From Bacteroidota bacterium (GTDB lineage Bacteria > Bacteroidota > Bacteroidia > Chitinophagales > Chitinophagaceae): 63,812 nucleotides of DNA. The DNA lies in contig JABDGW010000004.1 in assembly GCA_013285855.1 (NCBI GenBank), forward strand, positions 1 to 63,812, read 5' to 3'. Of the stretch, positions 17,804 through 28,394 are shown in pieces. Within the stretch, counting starts at the first letter, position 1, and every line of letters starts with the position of its first letter. The position numbers and the translations under genes are program-made. The notes beneath the pieces were generated by a model, which worked only from the letters and a program-made list of their open reading frames with translations, did not search any database and had not been told where the DNA came from.

Positions 17804-20800
17804 TTGACAAAGATTTTTATTGCTACACTTCTATTTGTTATTCTATCGGCATGTTTGTGCCACAATCTTTTTGCACAGAATCCTGATAGTTTGCGCTTTC
17901 CTTTGCAGGACACGCGTGGGGATAAGTTTAGCTGGAATTACAATAATCCTTTTGATATTAATGATACTGCTATCATTAAACAGGATATTGAATACGATCC
18001 TTTAACCAATCAATATTATATAACAGAAAAAGTTGGCGATATCATTTACCGTAAGCCAACTTACCTCACATTTGATGAGATGTACCGGCTGCAAAGCGAA
18101 AAACAGGAAATGGATTATTTTAACCAGCGTTCGCAAACGCTGCTTGATTTAAACCGGAAGGTTTCCCGTCCGCCACCGCATGTGTATGATAAATTATTCG
18201 ACAGGATGTTTGGCGTAGGCCCCGAAGGACTTAAAGTAGATATAAAACCACAGGGAACAATTGATCTTACGATGGGCTACCAGGGGCAGGTCATTAAAAA
18301 TCCCACGCTGCCTGAAAGTGCCAGGAAAAATGGAGGGTTGGATTTTAATATGAATACCAACCTAAACATTAATGCAAGCATTGGCGATAAATTAAAACTT
18401 CCTATCAGTTATAATACGCTTGCCAACTTTGATTATGAAAACCAGCTTAAGCTTGACTATAAAGGCATGGATGATGAAATATTAAAATCAGTGGAAGCAG
18501 GTAATATTTCTTTTCAAACTAAAGGCACTTTGCTTAGCAGCCCGCAAAGCTTATTTGGTGTAAAAACACAGCTGCAGTTTGGAAAATTCTTTATTACAGC
18601 AGCCATTGCCAGTCAAAAATCACAACAGCAATCTTTGGCTTTACAAGGTGGCGGATTAAGCCAGAACATTAATAAAAAACTGGATGATTATGATGAGAAC
18701 CGGCATTTTTTATTAGCGCAATATTTTAAAGATAATTACAATACTGCTATGAGTAACCTGCCGGTGGTAAACAGCCAGGTTCAGATTATGCGCATGGAAG
18801 TTTGGGTTACCAATAAAACGGGTGCAACTACAAATACAAGAAGCATAGTTGGCTTTATGGATTTAGGCGAAAACTCGCCTTACAATACGGCGATTAATTC
18901 AATACCAGGCAATATCAAACCTCAAAATAATTCTAATGATTTATATTCTAAATTACTAAGTGATGCTAATTTCAGAAATCCTTCACTGGTTAACAGCTTA
19001 TTATTGGCAAGAGGTTTAACACCTGTAAATGATTTTGAAAAAACTTTTGCGCGCAAGCTTGATTCATCAGAGTATTATTATAATCCGCAGGTTGGTTTTC
19101 TTTCTCTAAATGTGCAATTGCAGCCTGATGATGTTTTGGCTGTTGCTTATCAATATACATATAATGGGCAGGTTTTCCAGGTAGGGGAATTTTCCCAGGA
19201 TGTAACGGTTGATTCAACACAGGGCGTGCAAAAAATGCTTTTCCTGAAACTATTAAAAGCAACATCACAGCGCGTAAATCTTCCCATCTGGCAATTGATG
19301 ATGAAGAATGTTTATTCCATTGATGTAACAGGCTTGCAGGCGGAGGATTTCAAGTTAAATGTATTGTACCAGGAACCAAGCGGCGGTTTAAAAAGATACC
19401 TGCCGGAAAGCGACCCTGTTGTTGCCGGGAGCCCATTAATACAAATTCTGCGTGCTGACCGTTTAAATAACCGCAACGATCCGCAGCCGGATGGCTTATA
19501 TGATTTTGTTGACGGGTTTACGGTTATATCGCAACAGGGAAAAATTATATTTCCTGTACTTGAACCTTTTGGTAATGATCTAAAGAACCTTGCTTTTCAA
19601 GGACAGCCCGATTCTACAGTAAATAAATATGTTTTTCAACAATTGTATGATTCAATAAAAGCAATTGCGCAAACTCATGCTAACCTTAATCATTATATTT
19701 TACAGGGAACAGTTAAAGGAAGTTCGAATACAGATATTTACCTGGGCGCATTCAATATTCCGCAAGGTTCTGTTACAGTTACAGCAGGCGGCCAGGTGTT
19801 GCAGGAGAATACAGATTATATTATTGATTACAACCTTGGCACATTAAAAATAATCAACCAGGCAATTATAAATGCCGGTATTCCTGTTGATGTTCAGTTT
19901 GAAAATAATGCAACGTATGGTATTCAGCAACGAAGTTTTTTGGGTCTTCGTCTTGATTATGTTGCCAACGAACATTTATCACTTGGAGGAACAATAGAAA
20001 GATTGGCAGAACGCCCTTATTTTACCAAAGTAAATTATGGAGAAGACCCGATACGTAATACCATGTATGGTGTTGATTTCAATTATCAGAATCAATTACC
20101 CGGCTTAACCAGGCTTATTAATAAATTACCTTTTTATAATTCAGATGCGCCAAGCACAATTTCTGCTTACGGCGAAGCTGCTGCACTAAAGCCCGGTCAT
20201 CCTCCGCAAATTGGCAAGGGTTCTGAAGGCTTGATCTATATTGATGATTTTGAAGGCGCCACCAGCAGCGTTGATCTGCGGTTTCCTTTTATTTCATGGG
20301 CATTAGCATCAACACCGCAAGGCAACGGCTTATTTCCTGAAGCTACAGCGACGGATAGCCTTATTTATGGAATGAACCGGGCAAAACTTGCATGGTATAA
20401 TATTGAGCCAACTTTGCAGGATAAGTCAAGCTCCAATAATCCTTTAAAAGGTGATTTAAGAGAATTAAGCGACCCGAGAGTAAGGCAGGTTTTCACCAAC
20501 GAATTATTCCCGCAGCGTACAACAAACATTACTGATGTAATTACTTCCACGTTTGATCTTGCTTATTATCCAACTGACCGGGGACCTTATAATTTTACTG
20601 ATGATGTTGCAGACATAGACAATAACGGCAAATTAAAAAACCCGGAAAAGAGATGGGGAGGTATTATGCGCAGCCTTGACCAAACTGACTTTGAAACAGG
20701 TAATATTGAATATATAGAATTTTGGGTTCAGGACCCATTTATTAAAGACCCAACAAGCACCGGCGGAAAATTATTTATTGATCTTGGTAATATAAGTGAA

Positions 20801-23800
20801 GATATTTTAAAAGATGGAAGGCGCTTTTACGAGAATGGTTTGCCTACGCCAAGCATTCCTGCAATAACAGATAAATCTGTTTGGGGAAGAACACCTATAA
20901 ACCCGATACAGGTTACGCAGGCTTTCAGTAACGATCCAAATGACCGCGCCTACCAGGATGTTGGTTTTGATGGCCTCGCTGATGACTCTGAAAAAATTCA
21001 GCGCAGTGCTTACCTGAATGATATTGCAAATAATTTTGGTGCAACTTCTTCTTTTTATCAGCAGGCATCTGTTGACCCTTCAAATGATGATTATAAATGG
21101 TATCGCGATGCAAGCTATGATGCCTCTGGAACAGGCATTTTAGGACGATACAAGAACTATAATAATCCGCAAGGCAATTCACCTGTATCAACCAGCAATT
21201 CTGCATTTTCTCCTGCTGCAACATTGTATCCCGATAATGAAGACCTTAACCACGACAATACTTTAAATGAATCGGAAGAATATTATGAATATGAAATTGA
21301 TCTGAAGCCAGGCATGGGCGTTGGTATTCCTGGTTCACAATATATTACTGACCAACGTGTAGTAAATCCGCGGCTTGCTGATGGAACAACGGCACCTGAA
21401 AATTGGTATCTCTTTCGTGTGCCTATAGAAAAATTTACTACCAAGGTCGGAGCAATCCCTGATTTTAAATCAATCCGTTTTATGCGCATGTACCTTACCG
21501 GTTTCCAGGATTCGGTTGTAATGCGTTTTGCCACTTTTGATCTTGTGCGCAATCAATGGAGAACATTTACTTATGATGTGGATACCATTGGTGCTTACAA
21601 GCCTGTTTCTTCTAACTCAACTATAAATGTACTTGCCGTAAATGTTGAAGAAAACAGCAGCCGCCAGCCAATACCTTATAAAACGCCACCGGGTATTGAT
21701 CGTGTGCAGGAATTAAGTAATAACGGCGTTAATCTTTTACAGAATGAACAGGCGATGAGTTTGCAGATAAACAATCTTGAAAAACATCAGTCAAGAGCAG
21801 TTTTTAAAACACTTAATCTTGATTTAAGGCAATATGGCGAGATGAATATGTTTGTGCATGCTGAATCCGGGTTAAAACAATCGCCCCAATTAGCAGATGG
21901 ACAAATTGATGCAGTAGTTCGTATAGGACAGGATTTTCTCAGTAACTATTATGAAGTAAAAATACCGCTGCAAATTACACAGTTCAACAGCGCTGCCACT
22001 GCTGAGCAAATATGGCCTGATTCAAACAGCCTTAATCTTGTTTTAAATGATCTTGTGCAGCTAAAAATCCGGCGCGATTCAAAAACAACAAACATTGCGG
22101 GTTATTATTCAGAAATTATTGGAAACAGAACCTATGCAATAAAAGGCAACCCGAATTTAGGTGAAGTACAGGGCTTTTTAATTGCAGTAGAAAATGAAAC
22201 AGAAAACATAATCAGTACAGAAGTGTGGGTAAATGAATTGCGCTTATCAAAAATTGATGACAAAGGCGGCTATGCTGCTTTGGGCAGGGTAGATATGCAG
22301 CTTGCAGATTTAGGAACGCTTTCCCTTTCAGCTAATACATATTCTTATGGTTTTGGAAGTATTGATCAGCAGATAAATCAACGCGCAATAGACAATATGT
22401 TCCAGTATGATGCAGCGCTTAATATTGATGCAGGTAAATTTTTCCCGCAAAAAATTGGAATTTCTATTCCTGTATATGCAAGCATCAACAAAACAATTCT
22501 TACGCCGGAATACGATCCTTATGATCTGGATATTTTGTATAAAGACAAATTGAAATTAGCCGGCAGCGGCCGCGATTCAATAAAGAAAGCAGCTGCAGAT
22601 ATTACTACCATAAAAACAGTAAATTTTACCAATGTTCGTTTTGGACAGGTTGGTTCAACGCCGCATTTATGGAGCTTAAGTAATTTCGACTTCAGTTATT
22701 CATATACAGAATTCGATCAAACCAATTCGCTGATCCTGGAAAATAATATTAAAAAATATCATGGTGGTCTTGGATACACGTATAACCAATCTTCTAAATT
22801 TAAGGAGCCTTTTAAAAATCTTATTAAAAATAAAAGTGTATGGCTAACACCCATAAAAGATATCAACTTTAATTACATTCCTTCGCTTTTAAGTTTCAGG
22901 GCTGATATTAACCGGCAGTATGGCATATATGTTCCAAGAATTGTAAATACTTATGATTCTAAAGTAGAACAGGTTGATACAACTTACGATAAGTATTTCA
23001 CTTTTGACCGTTATTATAATTTGAGATGGGATTTTACACGCAGCCTTAATCTCGATTTTTCAGCAGTAGCTTTTGCAAGAGTTGATGAACCATTCGGCCA
23101 GTTGAATACTAAAGCGAAAAAAGATACTGTGCGCGAAAATTTCTTTCATGCCGGAAGAAACACAATGTACCAGCAGCAGGCAACATTAAGTTATAATATT
23201 CCATTAGCTAAATTACCGATTACAGACTGGATTACGGCGCGCTACAGTTATACAACTTCTTATAACTGGATCGGTGCAAGCCTTCTGGCTACAAGCCTGG
23301 GCAACATAATAGAAAATACGCAGCAAAATAATTTTACAGGCGAGTTTGATTTTACGCGGCTCTATTCAAAATCAAAATTTTTAAATAAGATAAGTCAAAC
23401 TGAAGATAATACAGACAATGGCGGGGATGAAACGAATCCCAGCGATAGCATCCAGGCGCCAAAGCCAAGAGCCCAGGTAATTAAAGATTCTTCAGGCAAT
23501 AAGCTAAAAGGTTTTGAAAAGCGCCATGCCTTGCAGAAATGGCGCCAGCAAAAAAGAGATTATCGTAAACAGCAGCGTAAAAATAAACAAGCCGCCACCG
23601 GCAGCGGGCTTGCAAATGCTGCGGGCCATATAATAACTATGGTAAAACACGCATCACTTAGTTATAATGAAAATTATGACAGCCGTGTGCCGGGCATTAC
23701 AACAGGTACAGGTTATTTAGGTCAAAATCAGCAAACAAACCAGCCGGGCTTCGCTTATATTTTTGGTAAGCAGCCGGATAGTAATTGGTTAAATCAAAAA

Positions 23801-25066
23801 GCAAGCGAAGGTGTAATTACACGTGATAGTTTATTTAATATTTTATATACGCAGGATTACCAACAACAAATAAACCTAACTGCACAGCTTGAACCAATAA
23901 GAGAATTTAATATTGATGTGAATGTGCAGAAAACATTTTCTAAAAATTATTCTGAACTATTTAAAAATCTTTCATTAACACCTGCAATAGACAACTTCCA
24001 ACACCTTAGCCCATTGGCAGGCGGCGGATTCAGTGTTTCTTATATCAGCTTTCAAACACTGTTTAAAAAATCTGATCCAAACCAGATATCGCAAACATTC
24101 CAGGAGTTTCAAAATAACCGTATTGTAATTGCAAACCGCCTTGCAACATCAAACAAGTATTGGATTGATAGTGGCTCCAGACGCGGTGTTGATGGATTTC
24201 CTACCGGTTATGGCCGTTATCAGCAGGATGTTTTGTTGCCTGCATTTATTGCGGCATATACAGGTAAAGATCCAAACTCAGTTGCGCTGATTAATCAATC
24301 AAATTCAAGTATTAAATCAAATCCATTCAGCGGTATTCATGCATTGCCTAACTGGCGTATTACCTACACGGGCTTAACGAGAATTGAAAGTCTTGCAGAT
24401 AAGTTCAGCAATATTACTATTACGCATGGCTATAACAGCACATTCAGCATGAACAGTTTTACCAGTGCATTATTATATTATGATCCGTTGCATCTTGGCC
24501 AGCCTGCATTTTTAGATACAGTTTCAGGCAACTATATTCCTTTCTTCTTAATACCAAACTTAACCATACAGGAACAGTTTGCACCATTAATTGGGTTTGA
24601 TATTACAACCACAGACCAAACTGCAATACGTTTTGAATATGCAAAAAGCAGGCAGTTGAGTTTAAGCCTGTATGATTACCAGCTAAGTGAAGTGCGAAGC
24701 AGTTCTGTAACCTTTGGCGGAACGTATCGCAGAAAAGGAGTTAACATGCCATTCAAACTTCCGTTTGTTAAAGCCAATCCAGATCAAACAGATTTAAATA
24801 TAAGCCTTGATCTTTCGTTTCGTAATGATTTGCAAACAAACAGCAGGCTTGATCAGCCAACTGCATACAGTACCGGTGGGCAAAAAACAATCAGCATACA
24901 ACCATCATTTGATTATCTTATAAATAATCGTATTGATCTTAAATTTTATTTTGATCAGCAACGCATTATTCCATACATCTCAACATCTGCACCAATCATA
25001 ACTACAAGAGCAGGTATAGAGTTGCGTATTTCAATTGCACCATCAGGCTCAGCTCCGGGACAATAA
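17804..25066 (+). CDS. sprA: T9SS outer-membrane translocon SprA (Sov)
   Basis: The 2,420-residue protein is the size of SprA, the very large outer-membrane beta-barrel through which type IX secretion substrates pass. The start is a TTG 38 bases after ruvA; it gives a signal peptide (TKIFIATLLFVILSACLCHN) and no ATG fits better. Family sequence includes the N-terminal EKVGDIIYRKPTYLTFDEM and DFNMNTNLNINASIGDKLKL, and the plug-region GLIYIDDFEGATSSVDLRFP. The carboxy-terminal third is rich in alternating barrel strands. A charged Lys/Arg/Gln-rich insertion lies at about residues 1,860-1,930. It should export the T9SS-tailed proteins at 46841 and 56260. The ORF is intact. Confidence 0.97.
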   Translation: MTKIFIATLLFVILSACLCHNLFAQNPDSLRFPLQDTRGDKFSWNYNNPFDINDTAIIKQDIEYDPLTNQYYITEKVGDIIYRKPTYLTFDEMYRLQSEKQEMDYFNQRSQTLLDLNRKVSRPPPHVYDKLFDRMFGVGPEGLKVDIKPQGTIDLTMGYQGQVIKNPTLPESARKNGGLDFNMNTNLNINASIGDKLKLPISYNTLANFDYENQLKLDYKGMDDEILKSVEAGNISFQTKGTLLSSPQSLFGVKTQLQFGKFFITAAIASQKSQQQSLALQGGGLSQNINKKLDDYDENRHFLLAQYFKDNYNTAMSNLPVVNSQVQIMRMEVWVTNKTGATTNTRSIVGFMDLGENSPYNTAINSIPGNIKPQNNSNDLYSKLLSDANFRNPSLVNSLLLARGLTPVNDFEKTFARKLDSSEYYYNPQVGFLSLNVQLQPDDVLAVAYQYTYNGQVFQVGEFSQDVTVDSTQGVQKMLFLKLLKATSQRVNLPIWQLMMKNVYSIDVTGLQAEDFKLNVLYQEPSGGLKRYLPESDPVVAGSPLIQILRADRLNNRNDPQPDGLYDFVDGFTVISQQGKIIFPVLEPFGNDLKNLAFQGQPDSTVNKYVFQQLYDSIKAIAQTHANLNHYILQGTVKGSSNTDIYLGAFNIPQGSVTVTAGGQVLQENTDYIIDYNLGTLKIINQAIINAGIPVDVQFENNATYGIQQRSFLGLRLDYVANEHLSLGGTIERLAERPYFTKVNYGEDPIRNTMYGVDFNYQNQLPGLTRLINKLPFYNSDAPSTISAYGEAAALKPGHPPQIGKGSEGLIYIDDFEGATSSVDLRFPFISWALASTPQGNGLFPEATATDSLIYGMNRAKLAWYNIEPTLQDKSSSNNPLKGDLRELSDPRVRQVFTNELFPQRTTNITDVITSTFDLAYYPTDRGPYNFTDDVADIDNNGKLKNPEKRWGGIMRSLDQTDFETGNIEYIEFWVQDPFIKDPTSTGGKLFIDLGNISEDILKDGRRFYENGLPTPSIPAITDKSVWGRTPINPIQVTQAFSNDPNDRAYQDVGFDGLADDSEKIQRSAYLNDIANNFGATSSFYQQASVDPSNDDYKWYRDASYDASGTGILGRYKNYNNPQGNSPVSTSNSAFSPAATLYPDNEDLNHDNTLNESEEYYEYEIDLKPGMGVGIPGSQYITDQRVVNPRLADGTTAPENWYLFRVPIEKFTTKVGAIPDFKSIRFMRMYLTGFQDSVVMRFATFDLVRNQWRTFTYDVDTIGAYKPVSSNSTINVLAVNVEENSSRQPIPYKTPPGIDRVQELSNNGVNLLQNEQAMSLQINNLEKHQSRAVFKTLNLDLRQYGEMNMFVHAESGLKQSPQLADGQIDAVVRIGQDFLSNYYEVKIPLQITQFNSAATAEQIWPDSNSLNLVLNDLVQLKIRRDSKTTNIAGYYSEIIGNRTYAIKGNPNLGEVQGFLIAVENETENIISTEVWVNELRLSKIDDKGGYAALGRVDMQLADLGTLSLSANTYSYGFGSIDQQINQRAIDNMFQYDAALNIDAGKFFPQKIGISIPVYASINKTILTPEYDPYDLDILYKDKLKLAGSGRDSIKKAAADITTIKTVNFTNVRFGQVGSTPHLWSLSNFDFSYSYTEFDQTNSLILENNIKKYHGGLGYTYNQSSKFKEPFKNLIKNKSVWLTPIKDINFNYIPSLLSFRADINRQYGIYVPRIVNTYDSKVEQVDTTYDKYFTFDRYYNLRWDFTRSLNLDFSAVAFARVDEPFGQLNTKAKKDTVRENFFHAGRNTMYQQQATLSYNIPLAKLPITDWITARYSYTTSYNWIGASLLATSLGNIIENTQQNNFTGEFDFTRLYSKSKFLNKISQTEDNTDNGGDETNPSDSIQAPKPRAQVIKDSSGNKLKGFEKRHALQKWRQQKRDYRKQQRKNKQAATGSGLANAAGHIITMVKHASLSYNENYDSRVPGITTGTGYLGQNQQTNQPGFAYIFGKQPDSNWLNQKASEGVITRDSLFNILYTQDYQQQINLTAQLEPIREFNIDVNVQKTFSKNYSELFKNLSLTPAIDNFQHLSPLAGGGFSVSYISFQTLFKKSDPNQISQTFQEFQNNRIVIANRLATSNKYWIDSGSRRGVDGFPTGYGRYQQDVLLPAFIAAYTGKDPNSVALINQSNSSIKSNPFSGIHALPNWRITYTGLTRIESLADKFSNITITHGYNSTFSMNSFTSALLYYDPLHLGQPAFLDTVSGNYIPFFLIPNLTIQEQFAPLIGFDITTTDQTAIRFEYAKSRQLSLSLYDYQLSEVRSSSVTFGGTYRRKGVNMPFKLPFVKANPDQTDLNISLDLSFRNDLQTNSRLDQPTAYSTGGQKTISIQPSFDYLINNRIDLKFYFDQQRIIPYISTSAPIITTRAGIELRISIAPSGSAPGQ

Positions 25067-25209
25067 TTGTGTTTTAATAATTATTTGTATTCAGGTGATG
25101 AATGACTTTTTGTTTGCAGTAATCAGTTGTTTAAAAAGTTTTATTAATATAATTGCAATACAGTATATTCAGTTTCAAATATTCCCTGCATCATTAATAA
25201 GAATGAAAC

Positions 25210-25890
25210 ATGAATCTTCCGGATATACCAGAATATGTTGCTAACTATTTCGATTTTATTATTGACTTTGGAACCAATCCTAAAAATGCCTGCAAAAAAT
25301 ATAAAGCATCAAACAGTATAAATAAAGACCTGCTTACGTTTGCAGCTATCGGTATTGTATTTACATGGCTTACAATTTCATTGTTAAAAAGAATTGCTGA
25401 ATCAAACAATGATAAATCAGACATTTTAAAAATTGCGGATAAAGTTGACGCCGATACTGCAGCATTGATTGTTCTTCCCTGCATCATTATTATTTCCCTG
25501 CTGGTGCATCTCGCCGTAAAATTGATCTTCTTCTTAAACAGAAAAATCTATAAACACAAAATTTCTAATTCCATCAATTTAAAAAACACAATAAACGGCA
25601 GTCTTGCCTTTTTCTCTTTTGCACCATTTGTATTAATGCTTTGTTTTTTATTTATCATGGTTACCATGTATCAGTTTCATGGCAGGTTAAATTTTACAGA
25701 ATTCATTTTTATTTTGTCTCCATCAATTATACTGCAATTGCTCTTTATTATCTGGTATTTCCCTGCGGGTTTAAGCGCCATGCAGCAGGATGAATTGAGC
25801 AGCAGTTATCGCAAAGCCATTTACAGTGTTTATGGATTGATATTCGTATTAATAGCAATGCAGGATTGGATAAAAGGTATATTCAATTAA
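25210..25890 (+). CDS. Hypothetical Yip1-like integral membrane protein
   Basis: The 226-residue protein has five predicted membrane helices: LLTFAAIGIVFTWLTISLL, ALIVLPCIIIISLLVHLAVK, FFSFAPFVLMLCFLFIMVTM, FIFILSPSIILQLLFIIWYF and AIYSVYGLIFVLIAMQ. A cytosolic N terminus of about 45 residues precedes them. Helix spacing resembles the Yip1-domain and DUF-type membrane proteins common in Bacteroidota, but no diagnostic motif is present. An in-frame ATG at 25204 would add two residues; 25210 is retained. It lies between sprA and the ComM-like gene on the same strand, with gaps of 143 and 68 bases, so cotranscription is uncertain. Function is unknown. Confidence 0.75.
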   Translation: MNLPDIPEYVANYFDFIIDFGTNPKNACKKYKASNSINKDLLTFAAIGIVFTWLTISLLKRIAESNNDKSDILKIADKVDADTAALIVLPCIIIISLLVHLAVKLIFFLNRKIYKHKISNSINLKNTINGSLAFFSFAPFVLMLCFLFIMVTMYQFHGRLNFTEFIFILSPSIILQLLFIIWYFPAGLSAMQQDELSSSYRKAIYSVYGLIFVLIAMQDWIKGIFN

Positions 25891-25958
25891 ATTTATTCAG
25901 CGAATAATTCTTTATTTAGTTTAGCTTTAATCTTAAGACATAATTAGCTGCAAAACCC

Positions 25959-27503
25959 ATGCTTGTTAAAACCTTTGGAAGTGCTGTTTACGGAGTTGAA
26001 GCCATCACTATTACAACTGAAGTAAATGTAAGTGCAGGCCAGCATTATACAATTGTTGGCTTGCCCGATAATGCTGTGAAAGAAAGTTTGCAGCGCATGG
26101 AAAGTGCTATTAAAACAAATGACTGGTACATGCCGCGGATAAAGATTGTTGTAAATCTTGCGCCGGCAGATATAAAGAAAAGCGGCTCTGCATTCGATCT
26201 TCCTATTGCCATTGGTGTGCTTGGAGCCAGCGAACAAATTGAAGAGCCTGAACGTTTAGCTGATTATATAATGATGGGCGAATTAAGTTTAGATGGAACA
26301 ATTCAATCTATAAAAGGCGCATTGCCTATTGCTATACAGGCGCGTAAAGAAGGCTTTAAAGGATTGATAGTTCCCAAAGCAAATGCACGTGAAGCGGGCA
26401 TGGTAAATAACTTAAATGTTTATGGTGTAACACATATAAAAGAAGTAGTTGAATTTTTTAAGGATGAAAATTCTTTGCAGCCTGTCATTGTAAATACACG
26501 CGAAGAATTTTTTGATGCACAACAAATTTTTGATGTTGATTTTAATGATGTAAAAGGACAGGAAAATATTAAGCGTGCTTTGGAGATTGCAGCAGCCGGT
26601 GGTCATAATGCAATACTGATTGGTCCACCCGGTGCAGGTAAAACTATGCTGGCAAGAAGGCTTCCGACAATACTTCCGCCATTGAGTTTGTATGAAGCAT
26701 TGGAAACGACAAAAATTCACAGCGTTGCAGGCAAGTTGCCCGAGAATAGTTCATTAATAAGCAGGCGGCCATTTCGTTCACCGCATCATACCATCAGCGA
26801 TGTGGCATTGGTTGGTGGTGGAGGAATTCCGCAACCCGGTGAAATATCTTTAGCACATAATGGTGTTTTGTTTTTAGATGAATTGCCTGAGTTCAAACGC
26901 ACTGTTTTAGAGGTAATGCGCCAACCGATGGAAGAAAGAAAAGTAAGTATTTCAAGAGCAAAAGTTGCCGTTGATTTTCCTGCAAGTTTTATGTTGATCG
27001 CTTCAATGAATCCATGTCCTTGCGGTTTTTATAATCATCCTGAAAGAGAGTGCACTTGTCCGCCAGGTGCTGTTCAAAAATACCTAAACAGAATTTCAGG
27101 CCCATTGTTAGATAGAATTGATTTACATGTAGAAGTAACGCCGGTTGCTTTTAGTGAATTAAGCAATACAAAATCAAAAGGCGAGCCTTCTTCCTCTATT
27201 CGTGAACGTGTTATTAAAGCAAGAGACATACAAACAGAACGTTACAAAGACATTGAAGGCATGTATTGCAATGCGCAGATGAGCAGCAAACAACTAAGAG
27301 AGATATGTGTGATTAACCAGGCCGGTGAAAGTTTATTAAAGCGTGCCATGGAAAAATTAAATTTATCTGCACGTGCTTATGACCGAATCTTAAAAGTTGC
27401 CAAGACGATTGCTGATCTTGCAGGAAGTGTTGATATAAAAGTTGAACATTTAGCCGAAGCTATTCAATACAGAAGTTTGGATAGAGAAGGTTGGGCTGGA
27501 TGA
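25959..27503 (+). CDS. YifB/ComM-family Mg-chelatase-like AAA+ ATPase
   Basis: The 514-residue protein has the three-part order of YifB/ComM. An N-terminal ChlI-type domain (MLVKTFGSAVYGVEAI, YTIVGLPDNAVKESLQRM) comes first. An AAA+ core follows with Walker A GPPGAGKTML (222-231), Walker B in NGVLFLDELPEF and a Cys-rich SMNPCPCGFYNHPERECTC segment. A C-terminal helical Mg-chelatase domain (LNLSARAYDRILKVAKTIAD) completes it. ComM is a helicase that promotes branch migration during integration of transformed DNA in naturally competent bacteria. Whether this organism is competent cannot be judged here. The gene is complete and faces a convergent TMEM175-like gene. Confidence 0.95.
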   Translation: MLVKTFGSAVYGVEAITITTEVNVSAGQHYTIVGLPDNAVKESLQRMESAIKTNDWYMPRIKIVVNLAPADIKKSGSAFDLPIAIGVLGASEQIEEPERLADYIMMGELSLDGTIQSIKGALPIAIQARKEGFKGLIVPKANAREAGMVNNLNVYGVTHIKEVVEFFKDENSLQPVIVNTREEFFDAQQIFDVDFNDVKGQENIKRALEIAAAGGHNAILIGPPGAGKTMLARRLPTILPPLSLYEALETTKIHSVAGKLPENSSLISRRPFRSPHHTISDVALVGGGGIPQPGEISLAHNGVLFLDELPEFKRTVLEVMRQPMEERKVSISRAKVAVDFPASFMLIASMNPCPCGFYNHPERECTCPPGAVQKYLNRISGPLLDRIDLHVEVTPVAFSELSNTKSKGEPSSSIRERVIKARDIQTERYKDIEGMYCNAQMSSKQLREICVINQAGESLLKRAMEKLNLSARAYDRILKVAKTIADLAGSVDIKVEHLAEAIQYRSLDREGWAG

Positions 27504-27586
27504 TTGATTTGATGATGTGATTATTTGAAAATTTGATAATGAAAGAAAAAAAAGTTTATGCAGGGACGCGTTACTAAGTATTTATA

Positions 27587-28300
27587 TCATTTATCAGCTG
27601 GAAATAATTGTCTTCTTTTTTTACTGCGAATAGAATGAAAGATAGTAAACGCAGGAGCGATTAAAAAATAAACGAATCCGGAACTGCCTGCTATTTCAAC
27701 CGGTAAAAGAAATGCAATAACTGTAGATAAAAACCCTATTAGAACAAGAATAAGATGAGCCCACATCCTGGTTTTAGTGTCGTAAATTTCTATTGGGGTT
27801 AATTCCAGTTCATTTTTTTTATAATAAGCATGCAGGTACATAAAAAAGAAAAGCAAATAAATAATAGTGTAACCACCACTGTAGATATACATAAGCGTGG
27901 GTACCTGCGGTTGTGTGATTTGAATATGTGTTGAAGCTGAATTGAACATAAGTGTAAACAAAAATTTCAGTGGATACACATAAAACAAAACAAGGAACAT
28001 TAAAAATGCATTTAAAAAAATAATTGTCTTATTGTCTAAAGCATACCTGCGAAAAAATATATTTTGTTCAAACCAAATCAGCATCAGCAAAAAGAAACTA
28101 ACACCAAAAGCAAAAAAGCCTTTCATTGTTATGATAAGTTCTTCAAAATTTTTTGGCACTTCCAATGAAACAATCAGTAATGTAACAGCAAAACCAAACA
28201 CAGCATCACTAAATGCTTCAATACGTTTTACTTCACCGCCACGCAATTGAAAATCCGTATTACGTTTTTGAATTTCTTTTGCGACTGTTTTCCTTAGCAT
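27587..28300 (-). CDS. TMEM175/DUF1211-family membrane protein (potassium-channel-like)
   Basis: The 237-residue protein carries the family signature RIEAFSDAVFGFAVTLL (about residues 26-42), the RxxxFSD motif of TMEM175 channels. Five or six further hydrophobic helices follow (GFFAFGVSFFLLMLIWFEQ, IIFLNAFLMFLVLFYVYPL, LILVLIGFLSTVIAFLLPV). Bacterial TMEM175 proteins form tetrameric K+-permeable channels. The gene diverges from nothing nearby: the M1 peptidase upstream is on the same strand, with its stop 94 bases away. A fully conserved first-helix motif makes the assignment good, although channel activity is not proven for all DUF1211 proteins. Confidence 0.88.
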   Translation of the reverse strand: MLRKTVAKEIQKRNTDFQLRGGEVKRIEAFSDAVFGFAVTLLIVSLEVPKNFEELIITMKGFFAFGVSFFLLMLIWFEQNIFFRRYALDNKTIIFLNAFLMFLVLFYVYPLKFLFTLMFNSASTHIQITQPQVPTLMYIYSGGYTIIYLLFFFMYLHAYYKKNELELTPIEIYDTKTRMWAHLILVLIGFLSTVIAFLLPVEIAGSSGFVYFLIAPAFTIFHSIRSKKRRQLFPADK

Positions 28301-28394
28301 ACTAACACAGATAAATTTTGTTTTAGCTGTTATATGTTCAATACTTTAAACAACAAAGCCGTCAACAATTATAATGGTGAATATATTATTTCGT

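Noticed and set aside
23450-23640. Lys/Arg/Gln-rich insertion in sprA considered as an inserted element
   Set aside because: The frame is uninterrupted and base composition matches the rest of the gene; a flexible loop between barrel strands is the simpler reading.
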